Numbered from the stretch's first letter, positions 27,175 through 38,700 are shown. The stretch: 64,000 nt of DNA from Microglena sp. YARC (GCA_022414725.1 CM039462.1:59124195-59188194), one strand, 5' to 3'. Translations and numbers: made by a program. Notes: generated by a model from the sequence alone, not told the origin.

Positions 27175-28698
27175 CTAGCTGCTGTCAATATTCACAATGG
27201 CTCTGTACTCAAGTCCAGCCACCTCTGGATCCATCAGCAGCTTGCAGACATCTGCGTGACCTGCAATGGCCGCCACACACAATGCCCTGCTATCGCTAGA
27301 GTTCGCCTGGGCCCTATACTCAAGTCCAGCCACCTCTGGATCCAAGAGCAGCTTGCAGACATCTGCGTGACCTGCAGTGGCAGCCGACCACAAGGCCCTG
27401 CTATCGCTAGAGTTCGCCCGGGCCCTATACTCAAGTCCAGCCACTGCTGGATCCATGAGCAGCTTGCAAACATCTGCGTGACCTGCCTTGGCAGCTGCCC
27501 ACAATGCTCTGCTGTCGCTAAAGTTCGCCAGAGCCCTATACTCAATTCCAGCCACCGCTGGATCCATCAGCAGCTTGCAGACATCTGCGTGACCTGCCAT
27601 GGCAGCCACCAACAAGGCCCTGCTGTCTCTAGAGTTCGCCCTAGCCATGTGCTTGAGTCCAGCCACCGCTGGATCCATCAGCAGCTTGCAGACATCTGCG
27701 TGACCTGCAATGGCCGCCACACACAATGCCCTGCTATCGCTAGAGTTCGCCCGGGCCCTATACTCAAGTCCAGCCACTGCTGGATCCATGAGCAGCTTGC
27801 AAACATCTGCGTGACCTGCCTTGGCAGCTGCCCACAATGCTCTGCTGTCGCTAAAGTTCGCCAGAGCCCTATACTCAATTCCAGCCACCGCTGGATCCAT
27901 CAGCAGCTTGCAGACATCTGCGTGACCTGCCATGGCAGCCACCAACAAGGCCCTGCTGTCTCTAGAGTTCGCCCTAGCCATGTGCTTGAGTCCAGCCACC
28001 GCTGGATCCATCAGCAGCTTGCAGACATCTGCGTGACCTTCCTTGGCAGCCAGCCACAATGCCCAGCTGTCGATAGAGTTCGCCCGGGCCCTGAACTCAA
28101 TTCCAGCCACCTCTGGATCCATGAGCAGCTTGCAGACATCTGCGTGACCTGCCTTGGCAGCAGTCCCCAAGGCCCTGCTGATTCTAGAGTTTGCCCGGGC
28201 CCTGAACTCAAGTCCAGCCACCTCTGGATCCATCAGCAGCTTGCAGACATCTGCGTGACCTGCCTTGGCAGCACCCCACAAGGCCATGCTTTTGATATGG
28301 TTCGCCCTTGCCCTGTACTCAATTCCAGCCACCTCTGGATCCATCAGCAGCTTGCAGACATCGGCGTGACCGGCCTTCGCAGCCACATGGAGAAGCTTGT
28401 TCTCATTTTGGTTCGCCCTCAATTGTAGGGCCCCATCAACCTGTACAAGAGGATTGGACACCAAGCATACTGCTAGAAGGTCGGCGCTCCCCCCTTTCGC
28501 CATCATCTCTCCAACTCGCTGTGGTGGTTGGATCAGTCGGGCAAGAAGCAATCCTGAAAAAATGTTGTGCAGAGTTTTGCACACTAATACAATCTTGGGG
28601 TTGGAAGATAATATGAAAATACGATCAAGAATGTCATCGTGAACCGACGTTAGTAATGGAAACGATGATCGCGTGTGCGAATGCATTTCGATGAACAT
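27175..28698 (-). CDS. F-box / ankyrin-repeat protein
   Basis: 507 residues. The N-terminus (DDILDRIFILSSNPKIVLVC onward) is F-box-like. From about residue 75 there are roughly eleven ankyrin repeats of 37 residues with consensus AGHADVCKLLMDPEVAGLEY, RARANS and DSRALxxAAK. F-box/ankyrin proteins can recruit substrates to SCF ubiquitin ligases, and such architectures are common in large DNA viruses and some protists. Three repeats (333 bp) are duplicated almost without change (about 27400-27660 against 27735-27995), so the array grew recently. The stop is TAG with another TAG two codons on. The gene lies between direct repeats (26386-26760 and 28752-28945). The plus-strand frame across the repeats is a shadow. 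Confidence 0.88.
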   Translation of the reverse strand: MFIEMHSHTRSSFPLLTSVHDDILDRIFILSSNPKIVLVCKTLHNIFSGLLLARLIQPPQRVGEMMAKGGSADLLAVCLVSNPLVQVDGALQLRANQNENKLLHVAAKAGHADVCKLLMDPEVAGIEYRARANHIKSMALWGAAKAGHADVCKLLMDPEVAGLEFRARANSRISRALGTAAKAGHADVCKLLMDPEVAGIEFRARANSIDSWALWLAAKEGHADVCKLLMDPAVAGLKHMARANSRDSRALLVAAMAGHADVCKLLMDPAVAGIEYRALANFSDSRALWAAAKAGHADVCKLLMDPAVAGLEYRARANSSDSRALCVAAIAGHADVCKLLMDPAVAGLKHMARANSRDSRALLVAAMAGHADVCKLLMDPAVAGIEYRALANFSDSRALWAAAKAGHADVCKLLMDPAVAGLEYRARANSSDSRALWSAATAGHADVCKLLLDPEVAGLEYRAQANSSDSRALCVAAIAGHADVCKLLMDPEVAGLEYRAIVNIDSS

Positions 28699-28751
28699 GT
28701 GTGTCTATGCATTTAAGCGCACAGGATTGTATAAATAAATAGTGAGTTGGG

Positions 28752-28945
28752 ATAAACCCTATAAACCCTTGGTTGCACTTGCCTGGCGGTAGCGGTAGCG
28801 GTATCTATCTGCAACCAATAGCGGTAGCTGAAAGCGGTAGCGGTATCTATCTGCAAACGATAGCGGTAGTTTTCCGGTCTCCACACCAGCGATGATCGCA
28901 AGATTCAACGAATTCACGTTGCACAAGTCGACGCCAGAAACTGAG
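28752..28945. repeat. copy 2 of direct repeat flanking the ankyrin gene
   Basis: GATAAACCCTATAAACCCTT, TTGCCTGGCGGTAGCGGTAG tandem hexamers and GCGATGATCGCAAGATTCAA to GTCGACGCCAGAAACTGAG match 26451-26760 in the same orientation. The two copies bracket the F-box/ankyrin gene. Confidence 0.8.
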
Positions 28946-29096
28946 AATGACCCCGTTGAATTTAAGCTACCCGCATATCCTCGAACCTATGAATTTCTTA
29001 TTACACATCCGGGGGTCCGGGGGACATGTAGTAAGAAAGACAATGAATTCTCCATAGGGGTATCAAAGGGGTCAACTCCCCCGGGGATGCTGTCCT

Positions 29097-29287
29097 TTAC
29101 GAACAGGGATTTTCTGTTCGAACTGCCTTCAGGAAGATGCCAGCTGCCCCCACAATGTCTCTGTCGCAGGTGAATTGACAGTTCTTGCAGGTGTATGTCT
29201 CTCCACACTTGTTTAAGAAACCGCACATAGGGCATGTCTGACTTGTGTAATGCTCAAGCACATGCAAGAACACTGTCCCGTACTCTT
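29097..29287 (-). pseudogene. Fanzor/TnpB C-terminal part, cut by large transposon
   Basis: The minus strand reads EYGTVFLHVLEHYTSQTCPM, then CGFLNKCGETYTC, KNCQFTCDRDIVGAAGIFL and a TAA stop (29097-29099). It contains the four-Cys zinc finger (CPMCG, CKNC) and the RuvC-III aspartate (CDRDIVGAAG) of the TnpB/Fanzor2 class. The upstream part of the same gene is at 38701-39317. The two halves meet in frame at the target duplication TCTT (29284-29287 and 38701-38704). The 150 bases after the stop (28946-29096) would be the expected place for a guide scaffold, but I see no diagnostic structure. Confidence 0.85.
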
Positions 29288-29363
29288 AATGGGCGTTCCT
29301 GCTTCCGAACGGATTTCCAATCTTACGATCACTTTTTGGGGGTCTTTTGATGCTTTCCAAATG

Positions 29364-29608
29364 CAATCTTACGATAAAAATCGTAAGATTGTAGTCAATT
29401 TTGACAAAATATGCTTGAAATGAGCTTGAAAGACGGAGAAACGTACAGATTGCGAATGTTACAACGTTGAAATGCCATATTTTGTAACAAAAGGTGTTAA
29501 CATCAATTCGTGTCTTACAATTATAATTGTAAGAAATAAAGGGAAAGCGGACGGTTATAAGGCGGCAGGCAGAATTCAGCTTTTACATCTTACAATAAAA
29601 ATCGTAAG
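29364..29608. promoter_or_regulatory. left sub-terminal palindromes of element 1
   Basis: Three palindromes share the core CTTACRAT/ATYGTAAG: 29364-29391 (CAATCTTACGAT with its inverse across AAAA), 29514-29533 and 29588-29608. The right end has three of the same type (38486-38509, 38560-38583, 38633-38657). Symmetric arrays like this next to transposon ends usually bind the transposase. The same set exists in element 2. Confidence 0.6.
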
Positions 29609-29631
29609 TATAATTCATTAGTAAAAAACGG

Positions 29632-32046
29632 CTATGTGTCAAACATCTTACTCCTCCTCCTCCCCCCCTCCTCGTCCTCCTCTTCCTCCTCCTTCTCCTC
29701 CTCCATGTCCCCATCCCCATCTTCCTCCTCCTCCATCTCCTCCTCCTCAGCAATGTCTGCATTGTCTCCATCCGATTGCACAGCCTCTGCCCTGGTGTCC
29801 TTCTCAATGGATTGACAAGCTAGGAGCATGCTTGTGTGGTACTTTCTCTGGATCTTCATACCCTTGGTGGGTTCGCAGCTAAATTGAAATGCGTCAATGG
29901 GAATATCGCCCGTCCATGTTGCTTTTCTCCTAACCCCCACGGTAATAGGCACAAGCTTGTGGTCCATCCAATCTTCTGGCCAAGTTGGGTGTTTCAGTGT
30001 ACACCAACTTCTGAGCCCCAGAGTACAAGGGCTTTAAATACACACATTCCACTTCTCCATTCACTGGTAGTGATTTGACCTCCACCACGTCCCATCCTCT
30101 CAATCCGCTAGAGTCATCCATTTGTACCTTGACCACAGCGACATGACCACCAACCAAATCAGTAGTGGGCTCGTAGGCTATTCTTCTATCCGGCTTCGTC
30201 CCTTGTGAAGAATATAAGTACAACACATCCTCCTCCTCTGGCCTTTCCATATTAGTCTCCAAAGTGTGTGCAACCTTCTTAGTCTTGGCAATCTCGTTAC
30301 TTGCAGGTAAAAGGTCTGACACATCCATGGACAAGTCATCCAATGCTGCTATCAAGCGCTTGGCCATTGATTTCTCAGACTGTGTCAGAACACGACTGGT
30401 TGCTGACAACTCCGATGGGAAGTCGACAAAATGTTGGTCTTTCGGGTACTCCCCAGTCACAGCATCATCTGCTTGAGTGCTCCAATAACTCTTCTCAACT
30501 TTGAAGAAATCAGTCCACCACTTATTGCTGGCTTCCCAAGTTTCACGAAGCATCTCGGCAGTATGTTTGAAGGACTGGGCATGGGATGGGCCATCGGCTG
30601 CTGGTTCATCTATCGGCTGCTGGTCATCGGCTGCTGGTTCTAGAACCAGAAGGTCCTCCGCTGCGTGTCGTACACGGACATCAGCTACGGGTCCTGCACG
30701 GTCGTCACCGGCGGTTTGTACAGGACCATCGGCCATGTGGCCTGCAAGGACGTCACCTCCGGGCTTCTCCTTATGAATAGTCTTCCAGACAGCCGCCCAG
30801 TTTGCCTCGATATTCTCGAGCTCTTCAATCTTGATCTTGGGGGCTTCCTTAAATACTGTTATGGTGTCCACCAGTGGGAAGCCTTGGAGGACGTAAATAG
30901 GTTCAGCGTCATTGTCCCACTGTCCTCTCCAAGATCCTGACTCGTCATACTCCTTGTAATAGACCCCTGCAATTGTTGGTGTGCAAACATGTATTGTATA
31001 TTAGTGAATCATTTAGGACACCCATATTCCTCCCGACTATACTCGGGAGCATCCCTTGGATAATACATCCTAGGTCCTAGGTACAACTTCCTTTGTATCA
31101 TTTAGTTTCTATTGAAGACTGTACATGTAAATCAATGAGGACATGGCACACCAATATTCCTCCCGAGCATAATCGGGAGCATTGTGCAGACAGTACATAC
31201 ACGCACGGTAGCATTTAATTTGTAAATATCAGTATATCAAGTATTCTTACCGACTCTCCCGTTGGGACCTTTCGTTATCTTGAATGCGTGTAAACAGCGA
31301 TTAACTCCTTTGACGGTGCTAGTGCCATGTCCGAACAACTTGTAAACGTTGTCTAGGAGGACAGCGGAGAAGTCCCCTATAGAGGTCACGACGTCTTGCC
31401 TTGTGTAAGGGCCCATTCTCTTGAATAAGTTACCAACAATGCCCATCAGATGGTCCAGGGTGTACACTTCCATGTTCTTTAACCCTTGCGAGATCACAGA
31501 GTACTTTTGGTCAAGATTGCTATGTGTGTGTCCGGGAGGGAGGAAATGGACGTACACCTCCTCAAACCAGTTCATCTCAACCAGCAAGGACAAGTATGCG
31601 AACATGAAAGCGTTCTTGTTGTCCTTTGCCGCGTTGTCCATTTGCAAGAAGCAATACGGTGGAAGCTGCCCCTCTTCTTCAAGGACCCGGTTGAAGAAAT
31701 GTTGGAAGCATGATATAGTCAGATTGATGGACTGCGAGTAGAATGGCAAAGCCCAATAACCAATGAAGCCTCTTCCCTGGGAGAATAATCCTGAGTTAAC
31801 ATAGAAGGAAACATGAAGTCAGAATATTAGCATTATTTTGTTAAGTAATCATTTCAAGTTTTAAATACTGTGTATGCTCCCGATTATGATCGGGAGGACA
31901 TGTCCTACGTGCGCTGTATTTGTACTCACACATGATGCGTGTCTTTAGAAGATCACCTCCTGCAGTCTTCTTTGTATGTGAGAAGTGGCGTGACTAAGGA
32001 AGATTAGTCTTCTTGTTGTCCATTGCATCAGCGAATACGTGCAAGA
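29632..32046 (-). pseudogene. DUF7869-type transposase gene, copy 1 (one TAG, one frameshift)
   Basis: Exons on the minus strand: about 32046-31930 (donor GTGAGT), 31769-31251 (acceptor AAGAG, donor GTAAGA) and 30966-29632 (acceptor TTGCAG). Exon 1 has ADAMDNKKTNLP (the first Asp region of the family). Exon 2 has LQMDNAAKDNKNAFMFAYLS and VHFLPPGHTHSNLDQKYSVI, the hallmark of DUF7869 proteins, which look like RNase H-fold DDE transposases. Exon 3 adds an acidic, Trp-containing region and a Glu-rich tail. Exon 1 has TAG at 31994-31996 where copy 2 has CAG, and exon 3 lacks 5 bases near 29990, so this copy is defective. The first exon abuts the hairpin array and a 5' start was not found. Transposase function is inferred from element structure. 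Confidence 0.7.
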
Positions 32047-32049
32047 AGA

Positions 32050-34905
32050 GTTTGTGTGTATTCCGAGTTTGGTTTTCTCAATCATTCGCTCATTGGGTTT
32101 GACAATGCTCCCGATTATGATCGGAGAACTGTGGGTATTCTGAGTTTGTTTTTTCTCAATCATTCGCTCGTTGGGTTTGACAATGCTCCCGATTATGATC
32201 AAGAGGACTGTGGGTATTCTGAGTTTGGTTTTTCTCAATCATTCGTTCGTTGGGTTTGACAATGCTCCCGATTATGATAGGGAGGACTATGGGTATGCCG
32301 AGTACAAAAAAAAAAAAAAAAAAAAATGCTGAGTACATGTTTTCTGAATCATTTGCTCGTTAGGTTTGTCAGTGCTCTCGATTATGATCGGGAGGACTGT
32401 GTGTATTCCGAATTAGGTTTTCTCAATCATTCGCTCGTTGGGTTTGACAATGCTCCCGATTATGATCGGGATGACTCCGTGTATTCCGAATTTGGTTTTC
32501 TCAATCATTCGCTCGTTGGGTTTGTCAATGCTCCCGATTATGATCAGGAGGACTGTGGGTATTCTGAGTTTGGTTTTTCTCAATCATTCGTTCGTTGGGT
32601 TTGACAATGCTCCCGATTATGATCGGGAGGACTATAGGTATGCCGAGTACAAAAAAAAAAAAAAAAAAATGCCGAGTACATGTTTTCTGAATCATTCGCT
32701 CGTTGGGTTTGTCAGTGCTCCCGATTATGATCGGGAGGACTGTGTGTATTCCGAATTTGGTTTTCTCAATCATTCGCTCGTTGGGTTTGTCAATGCTCCC
32801 GATTATGATCAGGAGGACTGTGGGTATTCTGAGTTTGGTTTTTCTCAATCATTCGTTCGTTGGGTTTGACAATGCTCCCGATTATGATCGGGAGGACTAT
32901 AGGTATGCCGAGTACAAAAAAAAAAAAAAAAAGAAGCCGAGTACATGTTTTCTGAATCATTCGCTCGTTGGGTTTGTCAGTGCTCCCGATTATGATCGGG
33001 AGGACTGTGTGTATTCCGAATTTGGTTTTCTCAATCATTCGCTCGTTGGGTTTGACAATGCTCCCGATTATGATCGGGAGGACTCTGTGTATTCCAAATT
33101 TGGTTTTCTTAATCATTCGCTCGTTGGGTTTGTCAATGCTCCCGATTATGATCGGGAGGACTCTGTGTATTCCGAATTTGGTTTTCTCAATCATTCGCTC
33201 GTTGGGTTTGACAATGCTCCCGATTATGATCGGGAGGACTCTGTGTATTCCGAATTTGGTTTTCTCAATCATTCGCTCGTTGGATTTGTCATTGCTCCCG
33301 ATTATGATCGGGAGGACCGTGGGTATTCTGAGTTTGGTTTTTCTCAATCATTCGTTCGTTGGGTTTGACAATGCTCCCGATTATGATCAGGAGGACTATG
33401 GGTATGCCGAGTACAAAAAAAAAAAAAAAAAAAAAGCCGAGTTTTGAAATCATTCGCTCGTTGGGTTTGTCACTGCTTCCGATTATGATCGGGAGGAATG
33501 TGTGTATTCCGAATTTGGTTTTCTCAATCATTCGATCATTGAGTTTGACAATGCTCCCGATTATGATCGGGAGGACTCTGTGTATTCCGAATTTGGTTTT
33601 CTCAATCATTCGCTCGTTGGGTTTGTCAATGCTCCCGATTATGATCGGGAGGACCGTTGGTATTCTGAGTTTGGTTTTTCTCAATCATTCGTTCGTTGGG
33701 TTTGACAATGCTCCCGATTATGATCAGGAGGACTATGGGTATGCCGAGTACAAAAAAAAAAAAAAAAAATGCCGAGTACATGTTCCCTGAATCATTCGCT
33801 CGTTGGGTTTGTCAGTGCTCCCGATTATGATCGGGAGGACTGTGTGTATTCCGAGTTTTGTTTTCTCAATCATTCGCTCGTTGGGTTTGACAATGCTCCC
33901 GATTATGATCGGGAGGACTCTGTGTATTCCGAATTTGGTTTTCTCAATCATTCGCTCGTTGGATTTGTCATTGCTCCCGATTATGATCCGGAGGACCGTG
34001 GGTATTCTGAGTTTGGTTTTTCTCAATCATTCGTTCGTTGGGTTTGACAATGCTCCCGATTATGATCAGGAGGACAATGGGTATGCCGAGTAGAAAAAAA
34101 AAAAAAAAAAAAATGCCGAGTTTTGAAATCATTCGCTCGTTGGGTTTGTCAGTGCTCCCGATTATGATCGGGAGGACTGTGTGTATTCCGAGTTTTGTTT
34201 TCTCAATCGTTCGCTCGTTGGGTTTGTCACTGCTCCCGATTATGATCGGGAGGAATGTGTGTATTCCGAATTTGGTTTTCTCAATCATTCGATCATTGAG
34301 TTTGACAATGCTCCCGATTATGATCGGGAGGACTCTGTGTATTCCGAATTTGGTTTTCTCAATCATTCGCTCGTTGGGTTTGTCAATGCTCCCGATTATG
34401 ATCGGGAGGACCGTTGGTATTCTGAGTTTGTTTTTTCTCAATCATTCGTTCGTTGGGTTTGACAATGCTCCCGATTATGATCAGGAGGACTATGGGTATG
34501 CCGAGTACAAAAAAAAAAAAAAAAAATGCCGAGTACATGTTTCCTGAATCATTCGCTCGTTGGGTTTGTCAGTGCTCCCGATTATGATCGGGAGGACTGT
34601 GTGTATTCCGAGTTTTGTTTTCTCAATCATTCGCTCGTTGGGTTTGTCACTGCTCCCGATTATGATCGGGAGGAATGTGTGTATTCCGAATTTGGTTTTC
34701 TCAATCATTCGATCGTTGAGTTTGACAATGCTCCCGATTATGATCGGGAGGACCGTGGGTATTCTGAGTTTGGTTTTTCTCAATCATTCGTTCGTTGGGT
34801 TTGACAATGCTCCCGATTATGATCGGGAGGACTATGGGTATTCTGAGTTTGGTTTTTCTCTATATCTGAATCTGATTTTGAATCTGAATCTGAATCTCAA
34901 TCATT
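32050..34905. repeat. array of ~79-bp hairpin units, left arm of element 1
   Basis: About 35 units carry GCTCCCGATTATGATCGGGA, then GGACTGTGTGTATTCCGAAT, TTGGTTTTCTCAATCATTCG and CTCGTTGGGTTTGACAAT. Each unit has a perfect 8-bp stem (CTCCCGAT-TATG-ATCGGGAG). Blocks of 3-7 units are separated by poly-A runs of 17-24 preceded by TATGCCGAGTAC. The frames of both strands (NHSLVGFDNAPDYDRED and MRKTKLRIPTVLPIIIGS) exist because the unit length varies little, and should not be called as proteins. Confidence 0.9.
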
Positions 34906-34934
34906 TGCTTTACCAACCTATTTGTCTTTCGCAG

Positions 34935-36061
34935 GGTCTACAATGACAGTACCGTGGAAGTAAAACTCCAATCGGACGGGAAGGATTTGGGATGCAGCGT
35001 CATGGACGAATGGACCAAGGAGCGCCAAGTGCCAATGAACATCGAAGTCGTTGTTGGTGGACCAGACTTCTATGTTACGGCTACGCACGCTCACTGGTTG
35101 AGGTTTCGCGGCGAATGCAGGCATATGTGCGGAGCAGATGCATTCTGGTCGACACTCACCCTTGCGGAAGTCAAGACAGCCCAGTTGCTTGAAGTCACTA
35201 GCATTCGGAGGCCCATGTTAGGAGCCCTATCATGGATACCAGTTCACATTCAGGCTCTTGGGTTGGTAGTTGACAATGCGCAGCAAGCCTGTCAGGGTCG
35301 GCGAGGGCGAATTTATCGCCGACAAAGAGCTTGAGGAAACTAGGGCGTGGGTTGAGACATGCGAAGGAAAGCTCATGAGCGATTTTGAGGAGTTTGGTCC
35401 TAGCGACAGGAGGACGTCACCTCGATGTACACCAAAAGGGCCTTCACCTGACGCCGGTAAGAGAGCAATCGAACGGACTGTACTGCTGCACCGTGGCTCA
35501 GATTAAATTTTCAAATCTGACAGGTACATTTCGAATGTTACGTACGCGGTGGGATGTACACCGTTCGAAACAACCATTGTGTGCTGACCGCACTTGCCGC
35601 TTTCAATTTCGATAGGATATTGCGTAACTTCTGCACTCTTTACATTTCCTACAGCCTCCGCGAAGAATTCAGGAAAGGCGCGACGAGGTCAGCTTCCTAC
35701 AATCAACGAAGAGGACAGATCGCCGACAACTTTGTAAGGTCATCGTATTCAAATTGGTATCTCCTTATAGCCCAGCTCCTGACATGGGCCTCCGAATGCT
35801 AGTGACTTCAAGCAACTGGGCTGTCTTGACTTCCGCAAGGGTGAGTGTCGACCAGAATGCTCCGCACATATGCCTGCATTCGCCGCGAAACCTCAACCAG
35901 TGAGCGTGCGTAGCCGTAACATAGAAGTCTGGTCCACCAACAACGACTTCGATGTTCATTGGCACTTGGCGCTCCTTGGTCCATTCGTCAATGACGCCGC
36001 ATCCCAAAACATTCCCGTCCGATTGGAGTTTAACTTCCACTGTACTGTCATTGTAGACCCT
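34935..36061. other. centre of element 1 with inverted duplicated exon
   Basis: An acceptor (TTTGTCTTTCGCAG) opens a plus-strand exon at 34935 reading VYNDSTVEVKLQSDG, DEWTKERQVPMNIEVVVGGP and DFYVTATHAHWLRFRGECRH. The same exon appears reverse-complemented at about 36061-35790 (VEVKLQSDGNVLGCGVIDEW and so on), again with a matching acceptor, so a ~280-bp inverted repeat brackets ~600 bp. Between them lie possible exons (KPVRVGEGEFIADKELEETR; YNQRRGQIADNF followed by a GTAAGG donor at 35736). I do not recognise the protein. It may be a second transposon gene whose introns contain the hairpin arrays. Confidence 0.5.
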
Positions 36062-36099
36062 GCAGAAGACAAATAGGTTGGTAAAGCAAATGATTGAGA

Positions 36100-36770
36100 T
36101 TCAGATTCAGATTCAAAATCAGATTCAGATATAGAGGAAAACCAAACTCAGAATACCCATAGTCCTCCCGATCATAATCGGGAGCATTGTCAAACCCAAC
36201 GAACGAATGATTGAGAAAAACCAAACTCAGAATACCCATAGTCCTCCCGATCATAATCGGGAGCATTGTCGAACACAACGAGCAAATGATTGAGAAAACC
36301 AAATTCGGAATACACAGAGTCCTCCCGATCATAATCGGGAGCATTGTCAGACCCAACGAGCGAATGATTGAGAAAACAAAATTCGGAATACACACAGTCC
36401 TCCCGATCATAATCGGGAGCACTGACAAACCCAACGAGCGAATGATTCAGAAAACATGTAAACGGCATTTTTTTTTTTTTTTTTTTTTTTGTACTCGGCA
36501 TACCCATAGTCCTCCCTATCATAATCGGGAGCATTGTCAATCCTAACGAGCGAATGATTGAGAAAAACCAAACTCAGAATACCCACAGACCTCCCGATCA
36601 TAATCGGGAACATTGACAAACCCAACGAGCGAATGATTGAGAAAACCAAATTCGGAATACACAGAGTCCTCCCGATCATAATCGGGAGCTTTGTCAAACC
36701 CAACGCGCGAATGATTGAGAAAACCAAACTCGGAATACACACAGTCCTCCCGATCATAAAAAATCAATCC
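36100..36770. repeat. inverse array of hairpin units, right arm of element 1
   Basis: About eight units of the same ~79-bp repeat in opposite orientation to 32050-34905, with one poly-T block. Copy 2 of the element has about 45 units on this side, so array length differs strongly between copies. Confidence 0.9.
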
Positions 36771-38485
36771 TAAAACCTGTCAAAGAAAACTTGATCCACC
36801 GAATGCCTAGACGGAACAGGCAAAAGGGCTAAATTCTTCTGGGCTGTGACATTTCATCAGTCATGCTATGCAAGTCAAGCAGGCCTCAACTACACATCTT
36901 TGCTTTACCTATTGCAGTACTGGGCCACTAAAACAAACCTAGTAAATAGGTAGGTGGCCGAGGTGGGCAAGAACACAGTAAAATAGAAGAACTGCAGGTG
37001 TACATGATCCATATGTCAGTGTCATGTAAAGTACCAATCACAACATAAACACCCAACCACACTCCCGGCAAAGATTAACCAATAAACAAGGCAACCTGTT
37101 GGCAAGCAGTAACTTGGTCAACACAGGCACAAGGCAGCTAAGTCTGGGCTACAATTGCAGTCTACCACTACAATGCAATTCATAACCAAACCAGACGCTA
37201 TGGAAATCTTGGAACGGTAGCTAAGGATGCATGCCATATGGGTATGCAGTACTGTCCGCCATTACTCTGACGCAGGTGCAAGCGGGTAACCATCATGCAG
37301 GTAGGCAGGCCTCAGGAAGGTGCAGGCGGGTGCAGAGCTGTTCGCCAGTACTCCGGCGCAGGTGCTGGCCCGGCGCGTGTCCTGGTCTGGTCTGGCAGGT
37401 GCAGGCGGGTAACCGCCATGCAGGTAGGCAGACCTATCCAGTGCTCCGAGCGCCAGTGCTCCTGGCTATCTGCCCAGCATCCACCAGAGAAGGTGCTAGG
37501 CAGGACAGTGACAGTGAAATGCATTGCGCAAAGGGTGCGAGAATTAGAAGCAACTCGGGGGTTATTCACAACCACCCGGTGCTAATGCAGATGCGCAGCA
37601 AGGCGATGCAGAAAGCGAAAGGCAAAGCAGCAGATCATGAGAACAGAGCTGAAGTGAATTCCCATAGCAGTGAAATGCATTGCGCAAAAGGTGCGAGAAT
37701 TAGGTGCAACTCGGGACCATGCAGGGCCACCCGGTGCTAATGCGGATGCGCAGCAAAGCAATGCAGGATGCGAAAGGCAATTTGCGCAAGGCATGAAAGG
37801 AGGTGAAAGCGCAAGGCATGAAAAGAGGTGAAAGCGCAAGGCATGAAGCAAAGCCTTACCGACTTATCAAAACAGTCTTTCATGCATGCGCAGCAAAGGG
37901 GGGCCCGGCAAGGGGGGTCCATCAATGCACATCAAGGGGTCATGCAAAGGGGTCAAGCTGCCAGGTCATGCAAAGGGGTCAAGCTGCCAGAGAAGGTGCT
38001 GGGCATGGCAATCAATGCACAGCAAGGAGTCATGCAAAGGGGTCAAGCTGCCAATCCATTGAGAAGGACACCAAGGCAGAGGCTGTGCAATCGGATGGAG
38101 ACAATGTAGACATTGCTAAGGAGGAGGAGATGGAGGAGGAGGAAGATGGGGATGGGGGCATGGAGGAGGAGATTCTAGTGCAGCGATTGTACAGGCACTG
38201 TTGTTACCCAACAAGTTAGCATTGGCCCTCTTTCTACAACGTGATAGCCTGTCATAAGTACTAAGTTGTACTTTCGAACTGTTGAGTTGTGAGTTGTGAG
38301 ATAAATAATTATGAGCAATGCGTTCAAGACTTTGTAAACAGCTTTCACCTTCCTCTTGACTGTCCTCTACAATTGATTTTGTATTGGAATACTTCGAAGG
38401 AACTTTCTCTCTCTCCAAACGAGCAAATCAATGTTACAATTGAAATTGAAGGGAATAGTCTCTTTCTCCGGAATGCAACAAAACA
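36771..38485 (+). other. non-coding right part of element 1
   Basis: Unique sequence with no recognised gene. It includes repeated segments (GAAATGCATTGCGCAAAGGG twice, GGTCATGCAAAGGGGTCAAG three times, GTGAAAGCGCAAGGCATGA). 38050-38170 is an inverted copy of the acidic 3' tail of the transposase gene at 29700-29815 (SIEKDTKAEAVQSDGDN in plus-strand reading). The whole block recurs with few changes at 52200-53930. Small frames here (for example 37231-37740) are Cys/Arg-rich and not convincing. Confidence 0.5.
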
Positions 38486-38657
38486 ATCTTACATAATAAA
38501 TTGTAAGATATTTTCGTAAAATACACCAAAAAAGCAAAATCAATCAATTTGCGAAAACGATCTTACAAAATAAATTGTAAGATATTTTCGTAAAATACAC
38601 CAAAAAAGCAAAACCAATTAATTTGCGAAAACGATCTTACAATATTTATCGTAAGAT
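38486..38657. promoter_or_regulatory. right sub-terminal palindromes of element 1
   Basis: Three palindromes (38486-38509, 38560-38583, 38633-38657) have the ATCTTAC/GTAAGAT core. The first two lie in direct ~74-bp repeats containing ATTTTCGTAAAATACACCAA. They mirror those at the left end. Confidence 0.6.
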
Positions 38658-38700
38658 TTCAGTAAAATAAAAAATCCGTTCGGAAGCAGGAACGCCCATT

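Larger units (their letters stand above)
29288..38700 (-). mobile_element. 9.4-kb DNA transposon (DUF7869-type), copy 1
   Basis: The ends AATGGGCGTTCCTGCTTCCG and its inverse (CGGAAGCAGGAACGCCCATT) are flanked by a perfect 4-bp duplication TCTT. Inside, in order, are sub-terminal palindromes, a three-exon transposase gene on the minus strand, and a ~2.8-kb array of hairpin units. A ~1.1-kb centre with inverted duplicated exons follows, then a shorter inverse array, a ~1.3-kb non-coding block and right sub-terminal palindromes. The first 15 terminal bases equal those of the 166-bp MITEs, which also make 4-bp duplications. The element is inserted in a Fanzor gene. Confidence 0.9.

Noticed and set aside
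27145..28428. 427-codon plus-strand frame across the ankyrin array
   Set aside because: It is antisense to a clear F-box/ankyrin gene; its length results from the 111-bp repeat period being a multiple of three.
32050..36770. Dozens of overlapping open frames (NHSLVGFDNAPDYDRED, IRSLGLSMLPIMIGRT, MRKTKLRIPTVLPIIIGS) on both strands
   Set aside because: They follow the hairpin satellite period, occur in all frames with equal quality, run into poly-Lys or poly-Phe at the A/T runs, and reappear in inverse arrays.
37231..37740. 169-codon frame in the right part of the large element
   Set aside because: Cys/Arg-rich, overlaps other frames of similar length, and is built partly from short direct repeats; no domain seen.
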